Of a DNA stretch of 64,000 nt, positions 10,134 to 21,150 are shown in pieces. Each line of letters starts with the position of its first letter. The stretch's first letter is position 1. The stretch comes from Diabrotica undecimpunctata (lineage: Eukaryota; Arthropoda; Insecta; Coleoptera; Chrysomelidae): the NCBI RefSeq assembly GCF_040954645.1, contig NC_092806.1:148022429-148086428 (forward strand). Reading direction: 5' to 3'. The position numbers and the translations under genes were made by a program. The notes below the pieces were generated by a model. The model was not told the DNA's origin, made no database searches, and saw only the letters and a list, made by a program, of their open reading frames with translations.

Positions 10134-11038
10134 TATATTCCTGATCAGTTTGAAGTACTAATAACCTATGCGACTTTCCTTCAATGCTCTCATTACGCTG
10201 GTAATAATTTCTATCGTACCGAATGCTTTGCAAATGTTTACGAAAGCTAGGGCCAATGGTCGGTTATATTCGATGGATTTTTCTATAATCCATTTTATGC
10301 AGTGGAGGTGGTCGTAAAGTAGTTTGTGATAATATTTCCTATACTCTAAAACTTTACTAGTAATTTTTTTATTTACCTTTCAGATTACTGTTATTTTTTT
10401 TGTATATTTTCTTGTAAAATAGTCAGAATGAAACTAATCAAAAACCAATTTCAAAAACCGGTAAAATATTAAATAACATTTTACTGTGTTATTTGTTTGC
10501 GTATGTACAATTTTCACTCTGGAAGAATTCTAAATCTTTAACAATGTGGAGACTTCAATTTTCTACTAAGAATAGAACACAATCATGGCAGAAAATTTCC
10601 GTTTCCAACATTACAACAGAAAATCGTTTTACCTACCAATCGTATACTCTAACCTAGTTCAAAATGGACATAAAAGAATATACGAATAGTTCAGTTTTAG
10701 TAATTTATTACCTGAATCACCGGAAATATATTGTTTACGACCAACAAAATAGATCAATAAGTTATATATGAGGATTTCTAGATAACTTCGTGTCCAAAAA
10801 AAAGGAAACTTATTTATTTTCGACGCAAATATTTTATTTTAGTTATAACTCTTGTTCGCTCAATACACTTATTCTGACGGTATTTCAAATTAGCAACGCT
10901 TTTACTGTAATTCAGTAAATGTAAGTTCTTTACATTTACGAAATACCGTTATTCTTCTTCTTGTTAAAGTACCATTTTCTTTCTAACATTTGTCAGTATC
11001 TATTGATAAATTAATAAAAATACTAAATTCTATTTATA

Positions 11039-12531
11039 CAGATTGAACGAATTTAAAACGGAACATACAATTTAATACAATATGTCTGTTTGAACTGCAT
11101 TTGAAATAGTGGACCAATATAAAACTTGGACAAAAATAAATCCATACCCGGTGATAGACATTGTATAAAATATCGTTCAACTATCTGTCTCCTTTAAAGG
11201 AAAGAGGAGCTTGCCTAATAGTCGGAGAGATAGAGCCGAAATTTTGAACTGATCAGTAATAAGACATTTCTCTATTGGAATATATTCATTGTAACTGGGT
11301 TAAGACTTTGCCTTACAGGCTGACGCCCCTCGTGGTACAGGGGGTGGCTATACAGGGATGAAGTTGTAATTTTTTTTGGAAAAATTAACGATCGATAATA
11401 TGGCTGAAAATTTGCCCAGAGTAAGATCTTGGTATAACTAGACGAAATCCCAAAGGGCGGACGCGAGAGTAGATACATAAGGGGTGGCGGACAGGGGTGA
11501 AATTGCAATTTTTTGGGGAAAAATTAACGATAAGTAATATGTCCGCCATTTTCATGACTCATTATTTAGCCCCTAAAAACTCTAAATCGAAAAGAGCGGA
11601 CAGCTGGGTTGGTACAGAGAGCCATAAAACGGGATCAAATGTACCACTTGCCTGCGCATTTTAGGTCTCGGTAACAATTTTCAAACTGATTTTATTATGA
11701 TATTTTTATACCGATTGATTTGAAAATTTGTATGCTCACTTCTGTTACTATTCTGAAAAGCGTCAAGTAGAGTTTTTCTTAAAATTTTCCAAAAAAATTT
11801 CCGTAAATGAAAATTTTCGTAATTTTTTGAGGTAAAATCTAATTTGTAGAATCCTTTCGATTTTCTGTCAGTTATACCATGATTTTTTTCCAAAAATTTT
11901 CAAACGATTTTTCCGATAAGAAAAAAAAAATTAGAAAAACTTTTCTAAAACAATAAAACTCTACGTCATCGTCTGAATCTTTTATAGAATATTTTGTAGT
12001 TTTAAAATGATATTATGATAATGTTTTTCAAACCGAAGTCATATTTACTTTACAAATCACATTTTTTTCCTAAATATACCTCTGGGCAAATTTTCAGCCA
12101 TATTATCGATCGTTAATTTTTCCGAAAAAAATTACAACTTCATCCCTGTATAGCCACCCCCTGTACCACGAGGGGCGTCCGCCTGTAAGGCAAAGTCTTA
12201 ACCCAGTTACAATGAATATATTCCAATAGAGAAATGTCATATTACTGATCAGTTCAAAATTTCGGCTCTATCTCTTGGACTATAAGGAAGCGTAAGTGGT
12301 TTGACAGCATAATAACTGCTTGTGTAGTCTAGTTTTTTCAGTGATTCTAGGCAACCTATTTGGGTGGAGTTTTGACTTGTTCTTGAAAGAATTCAGAATC
12401 CAGCAGCCCGCTGACGTATTGGATTTTTATAATATAATTATTTGACAACCTTTTGTTGGCCAACCACCTAGAGCGGTGTTGAGCCGAAATACATTGATTT
12501 CGTATGTTCCGTTTTAAATTCGTTCAATCTG
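11039..12531. mobile_element. TA-flanked element with ~31-bp terminal inverted repeats
   Basis: Both ends read CAGATTGAACGAATTTAAAA and continue ..CGGAACATAC inward, flanked by TA at 11037-11038 and 12532-12533. This is mariner-like end structure. There is no transposase reading frame. The inside is dominated by a separate long inverted repeat (11213-12291), so this may be one foldback element or a nested pair. Confidence 0.65.
11213..12291. repeat. ~210-bp near-perfect inverted repeat with a third degenerate copy
   Basis: 11213-11421 is almost identical to the reverse complement of 12080-12291 (starts AGAGATAGAGCCGAAATTTT, ends ..GAAAATTTGCCCAGAG). A weaker third copy lies around 11483-11550 in the same direction as the left arm (GGGGTGGCGGACAGGGGTGA). 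The spacer is ~660 bp. The DNA could form a long hairpin. Short open frames within it are not protein-like. Confidence 0.7.
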
Positions 12532-12590
12532 TATATACATACAAATATAAACAGAAAAGGTTAATGCGAGTGAATAATAAAAGTAAAATG

Positions 12591-12806
12591 TAATGGCATC
12601 TCTAGCAAAACAGGAAAACAAAGAACAAAATATGTATATCGATAAAAGGCAACCAATATACGTAGTTCTGACTATTGGTCGTCTTCAGTACGGTGCAGCC
12701 AAGTTAGAAAAAAAGCATGTTATCTTGGGAAAGGATCACTACAGGAGCAATGCGACCAAATTATGGTATTAGAGTTGGAAGACCCTGATGGTTTACAAGG
12801 CAACAC
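12591..12806 (+). repeat. Dispersed ~200-bp repeat, copy 1 (copy 2 at 24389-24592)
   Basis: Shares with 24389-24592 the blocks GGTCGTCTTCAGTACGGTG, GGGAAAGGATCACTACAGGA and GAAGACCCTGATGGT in the same order and orientation. I see no tRNA head and no coding frame. It may be a SINE or the internal part of a short DNA element. Confidence 0.6.
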
Positions 12807-12874
12807 CTAACAATAACCAAGAAGGAAGCTACAGCTACCTGGGGAACAGAATGCCAAACATTAAAACGTTTAAC

Positions 12875-12990
12875 GTAGGTAGGTAGATGGATTGCCAATC
12901 ACGGTCTGTTTAGTTAGCCAGATCTTGACTTGGCTCCTTGAGAATTTGGTTTTTGGGTTTACATTAAAAGTTGTTTCCAAACCTGTTACG
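12875..12990 (+). pseudogene. Relic of a DDE transposase (PDL..P..F..W.Y.K block)
   Basis: In one frame the stretch reads GRWIANHGLF and, shifted, PDLDLAP*EFGFWVYIKS. This resembles the conserved end of Tc1/mariner-type and related DDE transposases (SPDLxPxDFxxWGYxK). A stop interrupts it. It is a small relic and the assignment is tentative. A better preserved relative is at 52690-53400. Confidence 0.35.
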
Positions 12991-13019
12991 ACAAAGAAAA
13001 ATATAACATTCACAAAAAA

Positions 13020-13195
13020 GGTAGTTAATAAGATTCGCGTGACTCAAATGGCTATGAAGCGCCAGATGTTGGGTGTTTTTCTGAGAGACCGAATCCCAAA
13101 TGAAGAATTACGTCGTAGGTCAAAAACAACAGACGCTATCGAAAAAATCGCGTCGGTAAAATGGAATTTGGCAGGACATGTCGCCAGATTTAGGT
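13020..13195 (+). pseudogene. RTE-type RT C-terminal fragment
   Basis: NKIRVTQMAMKRQMLGVFLRD, RIPNEELRRR and KWNLAGHVARF form the typical block found C-terminal of the RT domain in RTE-like elements. Similarity stops abruptly after HVARF at about 13195. It sits directly behind the DDE relic. Confidence 0.65.
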
Positions 13196-13679
13196 GTATA
13201 GTATATTTGGTACTAGTCGATTAAGTGAAAATCCTTTCGAATAGAAAGAAATTAAGTTCCTGTGAGATAGTAGTTTGGTCCAGCAGCTTTTGTTGCGGCT
13301 ATAGTGTGTGCGAGAGACGTTGACAAGCAGAGAAAATAGCAGCGTGATAATTTGTATAGGAATTTTAATGAGTTTATAATCTTAATTATACGGATTAGCG
13401 CATATGATTTTGATTAACTGTAAGATTGTCTGAATTTAATATTTTTTTTTATTCTTTTTTATTCAATTATTTAATAATTTAATATCACAAAATTATTTGT
13501 TTTAATTTATTGTCGTATTGTCCATTCTTTCCTCAAAGGCAACTGCTTAAAGAATACTTTGATTTGAAGCCACTCATTATAATTAACGAATAAAGAAGCC
13601 CTGAGATCAAATTTTAATTTTAATGAATTTATTTGTTTTAATAAAATTAAAAGCATATTAAATCAATTAAACATTAGTA
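13196..13679. other. No gene seen
   Basis: AT-rich spacer between the RT fragment and the next TA-flanked element. No convincing frame, repeat or structured motif was noticed. Confidence 0.4.
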
Positions 13680-15375
13680 CAGTCACTGAAGGTTTTCACT
13701 CCGATTTCGTTGAACCTCCATCGATTTTCATGAAAATTGGTGAGTAGTTAGAGGATACCTTAAGAAACAAAAGTGACATGTCAACTTGCGCTTTTACATC
13801 CCTTCTCGGGGGTGGAAATTATTTTAATAAAAATAACCCCAGGCATCGAAAGACGGACCAAATCTAAACAAAATTTATTTTATAAAGTTATTAAAATAAA
13901 TCAATACTTTTTGAGTTATTGAAGATCAAAGATTTTGATTTTTCGTGAAAAAAAAATGCATGTTTTAAAGCAGTTTTTCATAAATAACTCCAAAACTACA
14001 AGTTGTTATATAAAGATGCCAGTACCAAAATTGAAGCTAATAAAAAATTAAATAAATTCCTTGCTTGAAAAACCTTTTAATGTTAATTCAAAGTGAGTTA
14101 TAGGTAATTAAATGTATTTTTTTTTTCGGTGAGTACTCAAATCTGAATATTCAAGCTTAAATAACGGGAAAACAATACATTTTATAAAATATACTTATTG
14201 AACAATTTTCAAAGTACTCAGAAATACCTATAAAATGAGCTCTAGAAGAAGTTGATAGCATCAAAATTAAAGTTATGATGAAAATAAGAGGACCCTTTCG
14301 AATTTTTTTGGAAAAAGTGACAAATAAAACATACGCCATTTACACAAAAATTAAAATTTATAATAATCCCTATAAGACTTTCTTTATTTTAGCATAAGTA
14401 ATGACCTCAAAAATTTTAATCGGTGTAGAATGCATATTTTTGAAAAAAAATTTGATTTAAAAAAATCAGAATTTTTCAAATTTTCATAAATTTCATTTTC
14501 TTTTGAGAATAACTCCATATATACTTAATATACTTAAAAAATGATAAAAAACAAAATTTGAGTTTTTTTTTTAACAAAGATTTTCCTTTTTTTATATTTT
14601 GTAGGATAAAAAATAACTGAGATAAAAACGTTTAAAAATTTAATTTTACTGCGAGAACCATGTAACCGGGCCCTTTAACCTTTTATCTTTTAAAAGTAAG
14701 GGTTTTAAAAGATTAAATTTAAAACGACTTTATAGCCTTTGAAATTACCTTTCAAATGGTTTTTGAATGAACCTGATATCATCAAAATTAACGGAGTTGT
14801 TGTAAAAAATTAAATAAAATTTTTTTAGAAAAATTTTTGGAGTAGAGATTTTTTATGTAGGTATATATAGAAAAAAAGACAGGTAATAAGAAGTAGACGT
14901 GTCGATAGGTATATGCTCACGAAATATACATGTTTGGATGTGTGTATATATATTTTGAAGATAGAAGAAGCTAGTGAAAGGAATTCTGTATATCTGCTCA
15001 AAAACATAGTGGGACTTTCTAGTATGCTGTGTGTCTATTGAATATTTCAGTATAACTCAACAGATATAGCAGCAATGTTCAAGGTCACTTCATCGATTAA
15101 GGAAGGAGCCAAAACTCAGTTCAGTTATATGCATAGATAAAGAATATATATTACTGAATAGATAGGAAACTGTGTAGGTTATTTCTGGACAATGCACCCT
15201 CTGACGGCCTTAGGAAAGCAACATCTTTTTAAAAAATCTTCTCGTAATCCTTCAAATATAACGATTAATATTGAGGGTTTGATTACAAAAATAAAACAAA
15301 CGTTGGTTCTTTTTCTACTTTATTTTTTTATAAACATTAATTACATGTATTTAAATGTAGTTGGTTAAACAGTGG

Positions 15376-15850
15376 CTATTCTGTAGTTTCTATAAATTAC
15401 AACACAGAAACAGAGAAGAAATAGCATCACATTTCAAGGTGGACTTATACCTCGATCCAACATAGCGGGCTTCTGGTCCAAAATGAATTGTGCAAATGCT
15501 TTCACACTTTCGAACCCTGTCCATAGGCTTCACCTTCAAGTCTTCTCTGCCAATTTTATTAATCCAAATATCATAAAGCTAAAAAATAAATAGTTTGTTT
15601 TTAATATTTTCTGTGAAATAATGTTACATAGTATATTTCTAGAGGTGCTTTACAAAAGGACAAATAAACAAAAGTTTTGTAGAAAAAGTTCTTAAAACAT
15701 TGAAGAATTGCCACATTTTTAATGGCGATAATTTTACTTCCTAAAAAACTTTTACCTAATTCTATATCGGCAACAATTCTAATACACATCGTAACGTGAA
15801 AGGAAAGAAGTTTGGGACAACATTGGACATTTTAAGGCAATTAAAAAATA

Positions 15851-15884
<34 letters not shown>

Positions 15885-16608
15885 TTTATTTACTTCCCAA
15901 TATACAATATACAACAATGTTACAATATGATAGTTCAACATAATACAATAACAAATTAATTCTAAGTTAAATATTTTGTACAAACAAATAGTTGTTAGCA
16001 AATAAACAGAGAAGAAATTCCCTGATGAACCAGAGGTTGTGCTCAGGGATTACACTCATTTACACTATTCAATATTTGTTCTACAGTACCATTAGGTTGA
16101 TAATACAAAAAAAAAATTGTTACAAAGTATACTGTATAGTATTAGTTATATGATGATTTTAATTAAAAAAAGATCGCATTCAAAATTTCAGATCCACTGT
16201 TCTTGAGAAATTTTGTAAAAATGGATTTAATCATGTTAAATGAGTTGATTTTTCTTATGTAAGTTTTATACATCTCGGGTAAATAATTAAATATTCTAGG
16301 AATGAAGTAAGAGAAATTGTGTTTTCCAATTGATTTATAAGTACTAGTAATTTGGACATAGTCATGAACTTTTCTTCTAGTGCTGTAAGTATGATCTATT
16401 GATTTTAAAACATGTTTGTTTTTGTATGTAAGCAAAATAATGTTTAGCAAATATAACTGTCTAATACTAAAAATATCATAAAAATCACAAAAATATAATA
16501 AAATCTTATATCAGCATTTTCTACTTCTCGCCCTATCTTTTGGAAAATATGCATTTGAGCATCCTTATTGTAATTATTACAACCATTAACGCAACAGTTA
16601 AAAACCGT
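15376..16608 (-). pseudogene. THAP-domain gene relic, two exons, LINE in the intron
   Basis: Exon 1 (from 16608 down to about 16510): FNCCVNGCNNYNKDAQMHIF gives the CC..C start of a THAP zinc-binding domain. ACG stands where the initiating ATG would be expected. Exon 2 (15578 to 15376), after a good TTTTTTAG acceptor, reads LYDIWINKIGREDLKV, RVRKCESICTIHFGPEARYV, then KCDAISSLF. These are the W, the C..HF pair and the AVPTLF-like end of a THAP domain. A frameshift near IFQK/FPKDRAR and the lost ATG indicate decay. THAP domains are sequence-specific DNA binders in P-type transposases and host proteins; which of these this was is unknown. Confidence 0.5.
15850..16490 (-). mobile_element. CR1/Jockey-superfamily LINE 3' fragment with (ATT)n tail
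   Basis: The minus strand encodes HTYSTRRKVHDYV, SIGKHNFSYFIPRIFNYLPE and FNMIKSIFTKFLKN, the C-terminal region that follows the RT in CR1/L2/Jockey-superfamily LINEs. It ends with a 3' UTR and an ATT-repeat tail at 15850-15893. The orientation and tail show insertion into the THAP gene intron. It is severely 5'-truncated. Confidence 0.6.
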
Positions 16609-17938
16609 TATTATTTAAATATGATGGCAAAAAAGCAAACAATTATTTAATCGCATATAATACAACTCGAAACACTGTGTCAAAACCACAATAAAAATGG
16701 CGTACTTGTTTTGTTGGTTGCGGTATTGCCCAGTCACGAAGCTTTGCTATGAATGCTACGCCCTCTGGTGTCCTTAGGAAATACAAATTTCAGAGGACTG
16801 TCACTCCCATAAGAGATACCCGGGCATGGTTATATGCAAGCGGCCGAAGCGTAAACATCTATATATTTAGCATTGAACATAAATTCTACTGCGTTTGCTA
16901 CGTTGTCGGATACCTTCGATAACATCGGATTCTGAGTGCACAAGATCGTGAAATTATAATATGCTTGGTTTTATTATGACTAATAACTTAGCAAATGACA
17001 TATTTTATCAATTACCTCAAACATTTTAACTTTGATATTAGTGCTCTGATAATAAATATAATTATAAACTCATTACAGTAATTATGGAGTATTAATATTA
17101 CAATTCAATGGACAACCTCTAAAATAATATTCGATTAGGCAACACCGCATCAACCAACTTAACTAACAAATTAAATTTTTATAAGTCACATAAGCACTGA
17201 AAAAATTGTTCAGGAAATGTGGAAGGAATACTATTAATAAAGTTTGGAATATATTAATAATGTTTATTATAACCAATAAAAAAGTTTCTAAATTATTAAA
17301 GCTATTAAAGCTAATAAAAAAACATTTTCCATTATTTTTATGACAAGGGGTAGTTTTAAGGGTGCAAAATTGCGCAATAGATAAATAAATACTTTAATAC
17401 TCAGTAAATGAGATTTCAATTCAATAATGTATTATTCAAATAATTAAAGTTTCTTGAAATTAATTTTTTCTATGATTCTGCTTTAAGGGGGTGGTTTTTA
17501 AGGGTTGAAACTTCACAGTCAATCAAAAATTATATCATAAACATTAAAGAAACTATTTGGGTAATATTAATATGCGATTTGATATTTCAGAAATATAGAA
17601 AATGATTTTATCATGATTTTTTATTTAAGGATAAGTTGCTAAAAGGGTTAAAAAATTAATTAAAATCATAAATCATGCTTATAAATGTTGCAAAATATTT
17701 ATTTTATTTAATTAATCGATATTACTTATGCCAGAATGCTTAAATCTGCATTTTTTACCATTTTTAACAAAAGGGGTGGATTTCACCCCTAAAATGCAAA
17801 ATACGCAAGTTGAGCATATGTCACTTTTAAAGTTGAGGGTAAAATATACTCAATTCCAAATTTTCATGCAAATCGATGGAGGTTCACCGAAATCGGAGGT
17901 AATAGTTGATTTTTACCTTCATTCACTGTACTACATAC

Positions 17939-17972
17939 GTAAATTTATTTATTAGCTAATTTATATATATTG

Positions 17973-18052
<80 letters not shown>

Positions 18053-18078
18053 TAAATCAGCTAATAAATAAATTTTAC
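17939..18078. repeat. ~140-bp palindrome around a (TA)n tract
   Basis: AAATTTATTTATTAGCTAAT at 17941 is repeated in inverted orientation at about 18056-18077 (one mismatch and one extra A), with a TA microsatellite between (17962-18054). It could be a tiny foldback element, and it starts ten bases after the end of the 4.2-kb element. Confidence 0.6.
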
Positions 18079-18079
18079 T

Positions 18080-19235
18080 CTCGTAAACTCGTAAACTATC
18101 GAATAAACATAAAGATCTCCTAAATTTTCTGTTAATTAATTCCAGAGCCATAACTGTCGAATTTAAACTTTGAATTATACTTCCTAATCCAAATCCCACC
18201 ATCGTATTTTAAGTTGGGTCCTATAATTACAATAACATTGTTAAAGTTTTAGCCTCTCTATATTTTCGGTGCTTTTGAATATTGTATAACACCCAAGTTA
18301 TGTAAATTGTATCTGATATCAATTAATCTAGTTCTGCACCACTAGATACAGAATTTCAAATTTTACTTAATAGGATTTTTACTATTAAATGAAGGTTTCA
18401 GGACCAGGAATTAATTATACAGGATATTAAACCGGGTGGTTTACGATGAATTATTAAAGAGGGAATGGGCCATTTGCCTACACGTGCGATAACTTTGAAA
18501 TAATCAAACAAAATAAAGTAAATAGGATGGATTGAGGAAGAATCATCAAATGAGCGTAGAAAGCGATTGATAATAAATTAACGAAAATATGAGATTTTAG
18601 TTACTTTAAAAATTGGCTTGTTATAATAATCTCTAGTGTCGTAATTCTGAAGATAGTTAAAATAAGAAAAAAACATTCAAATTCAGGCATATACTTGGAA
18701 ATGGTGAATTGTTTGTTACAGTCAATCATGCAATGAAGAACAGACGAAAAAAAGCAGGGTAGAGTAGAGTAGAGTAATTGGGGTTGTGTCTTATTCCCTT
18801 ACCATTTATCTTTAAACTTTCGAAAGCGAGGGTCACTGTTGCATACCGGAACTAAAAAGTCAAACGTAGTTAAAAACCAGGCAAATCAGCAGACAATCAA
18901 TGAAATATTCCACCCATTATATGTAAGAAGCATATCTGACGTACTAATGCAGTTTATATCAATATAGAAACTCAGATTGAAATAATTAATGCACTAATTA
19001 ATGTCCAAATCCAGAGAGGAAAAGAATTAATAAAATTTTCCGTACATGGCAGGGCAAATGCAAAGGTAATGTAGGGTACATATCACGGTTCGATATCGTG
19101 GGAGAACGGCCAACACCGTTTTACGGCAGTTCCTCGGTGGCCTTCATAGCTAGAACGCTAGGAATCATAGCTAGACCGCTCCAAGTGGTCTCTTACTCTT
19201 AAGCAGGAGACTCCATCTGCTCGGTAAGTGCCCAA
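18080..19235. other. No gene; short AGAGT repeat
   Basis: No coding signal is seen. A short (AGAGT)n run is at 18759-18777. A somewhat GC-richer part from 19080 leads into the retrotransposon that follows and may be its 5' portion. Confidence 0.4.
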
Positions 19236-19239
19236 AACG

Positions 19240-21150
19240 TAAACCCCTAGCTTAGCCATGCCGTATCTTCAGCGGAACTAGAGTTCACTGCAAAAACAAG
19301 AGCCTTCATTGAAGCAGGCCTCCAAAAATTCCCGAGATCTTTCTCCAACATAATCCGATCTCTTGCCTTCAGCATTCCCGTCAACCTAGACCCTCCTCCA
19401 GAGGATGAGTCGGTTGACTATCAGAGAGACCACCTTCCACTATTAGTCAAAACCAACTTCAACTCCCCCCACAACCCTCTACTGCTATTTACAAACGATA
19501 TTGTCGTAAAGCGAATTGGAAACTTTTCCAAGAGCTCATTGATCACATTCCAGAGTTAGGTGTTATGTCAATAACTAACCAAGTTAACACAGTGATTTTA
19601 AAAGTTGAAAGCCTCTTACTCGAGGCTTCTTCACCAGCCATTCCAATGATCAAAATAAACCTAAAATCCGCATATTTAAAGAGCATAAAATATTTCGAGA
19701 CCCAAATCCCCAAACCCCGACATCAAAACAGAAAACAACCGTCTCTCAGTTTAAATAAAACTAGAGGTTAACAAGTTGAATCAAGATCAAAAGAGAAAAG
19801 TCACCTCTAGTCTGGATCACAGAGACGGGAAAAAATTCTGGAACAGATTCAAAATCCTAACCAAGAAAAAATTAAGGCCTCAATCTTATCTCGTTATTAA
19901 CAATGCTATCATATAAAATCTCCTAGATAAAGCAGAAGCTTTCAAAACTACACTCCAGGCAACCTTTATCACACCAGAGAACCCAAATTTTAAAGACCGG
20001 TTCAAACTTGATACCAAAGGAGAGTAAAGGACATACTCTACTGGCCTCGATGGCATACACTGGAGATGACTTAAAAAACTCTCCGAGAGTATAATCCAGC
20101 TGCTTATCAACATCAGCAATGTATGCCTCATACTGTGTTACTTTCCTACCCCTCGGATAGTGGCCAGTACAATCATGATCCCTAAACCATGGAAAACTTT
20201 AATCAGCACTGAATCATATAGACCAATTTCTCTTCTAAATACTCTAGGTAAAGTTTACGAGAGGATCTTTAACGAAAGACTCGTAGAATTCCTAGAAGAA
20301 AACCACATCATCCCAAAATTTTAATTCGGATTCAGAGCTGAACACTCATCTCAAAATGCATTGTCATAAGCAGCAACCTTCATATCATGCTCAATCAATG
20401 AAAAAGGCAAAATAGCCATAGGCATATTCCTGGATGTCCAGAAGGCTTTCGATCGGGTCTAGCACGCAAGTCTGATCGAGAAACTACACCGCTTTGGACT
20501 GTCAACCACATTTCTAAAAACATGACACTCATATCTCTCCAATCGAACCAATCCTTTGCACGGTTTATAACATCCCTCCTTCATTCCACAAACCAAAATG
20601 AAACCACCCTCCTCTACGCCGAGATACTGCACTGCTTTCCTTTTCACGGCACAGTCGACGGAACAGTGAAGAACCGCTCAGGTTCTTGGCCTAACTTGGC
20701 AAGATTGTCAAATGGTGCAACAAAAGAGTCACTCTCAACCCAACCAAGACACAGGCCATCCTCTTCAGATATCCTGGCACTTCCCAGTTTGAGGACGAGG
20801 GTAACATGATAGAGCTTTATGAAGCTAGACTCATCTTTCAGAGTTCGGTCAACTACATTGAAGTTCAATTTCAGAGAAACCTCAATTGGGACATGGAACT
20901 AAACCTTACTCTAAACAGTGTGAGAAGAAGGGCGAGACTCCAGGGCAAATGGGCTCCTGTCAGGCAAATCTTGGGGTACAAAGAGTAAGACTCTCCTGTA
21001 CATCTACAAAACTAACATTAGACCGATTATTAAATACAGGACTGTTCCTTACTCGCTTTGAACAATCACCCAATCTCTCATTTCACTAACACAAACTGCT
21101 TTTGCAGATCTGCTCTTGCCATACTCTCTCCCTGGCAAGGTAGCCCATAC
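19240..21150 (+). pseudogene. Jockey-like retrotransposon polyprotein, many stops and frameshifts
   Basis: The order of relic blocks is that of a non-LTR ORF2. Pre-RT linker: FTAKTRAFIEAGLQKFP, NRLKSQ-type stretch, and SSLDHRDGKKFWNRFKILT. RT fingers: SYRPISLLNTLGKVYERIF, PKFXFGFRAEHSSQNAL. Palm: IAIGIFLDVQKAFDRV, LIEKLHRFGLSTTFLKT, SYLSNRT. Then a deletion, and LLYAE where YADD is expected. The C-terminal part is ISEKPQLGHGTKPYSKQ-like, ending near 21150. At least ten stops or shifts lie between the blocks. It is a long-dead copy, more decayed than the Jockey at 2060. Confidence 0.65.

Larger units (their letters stand above)
8600..10345 (-). pseudogene. RTE-type reverse transcriptase fragment, split by a TA-flanked element
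   Basis: Reading the minus strand from 10345: HLHCIKWIIEKSIEYNRPLAL, AFVNICKAFGTIE (palm A block, the usual D of KAFD has become G) and VMRALKESRIGY, breaking at 10136. It resumes at 8766 with YNNATITVRLHTDT, then in a shifted frame TGIRQGDTLSPKPFTAVLEHVF, ending near 8600. The RQGDTLSP block identifies an RT palm. With the insert and one TA removed, the junction reads IRNIYNNAT in frame. The catalytic aspartate pair is not present in what remains. Confidence 0.65.
13680..17928. mobile_element. 4.2-kb TA-flanked element with long imperfect terminal inverted repeats
   Basis: Left end CAGTCACTGAAGG and right end (reverse) CAGTGAATGAAGG are each flanked by TA. Further in, both sides share TGAACCTCCATCGATTTTCA-like sequence (about 13706-13745 and 17868-17895). 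Both subterminal regions hold GGGGTGG/CCACCCC-type short motifs and AT-rich DNA. The middle holds a THAP-domain relic and a LINE. No DDE domain was recognised, so it may be non-autonomous or composite. The superfamily is uncertain. Confidence 0.5.

Noticed and set aside
11272..11508. Minus-strand frame of 78 codons
   Set aside because: It lies within one arm of a non-coding inverted repeat, and the other arm does not keep the frame open.
16021..16050. CTGATGAACC near the LINE 3' UTR as a hammerhead
   Set aside because: No pairing stem and no GAAA partner.
17945..18202. Minus-strand frame of alternating Ile-Tyr residues
   Set aside because: It is a translation of the (TA)n microsatellite and its palindromic flanks.
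20459..20989. Minus and plus overlapping frames in the Jockey-like ruin
   Set aside because: The sense blocks of the RT are in mixed frames; these frames are chance openings in decayed sequence.
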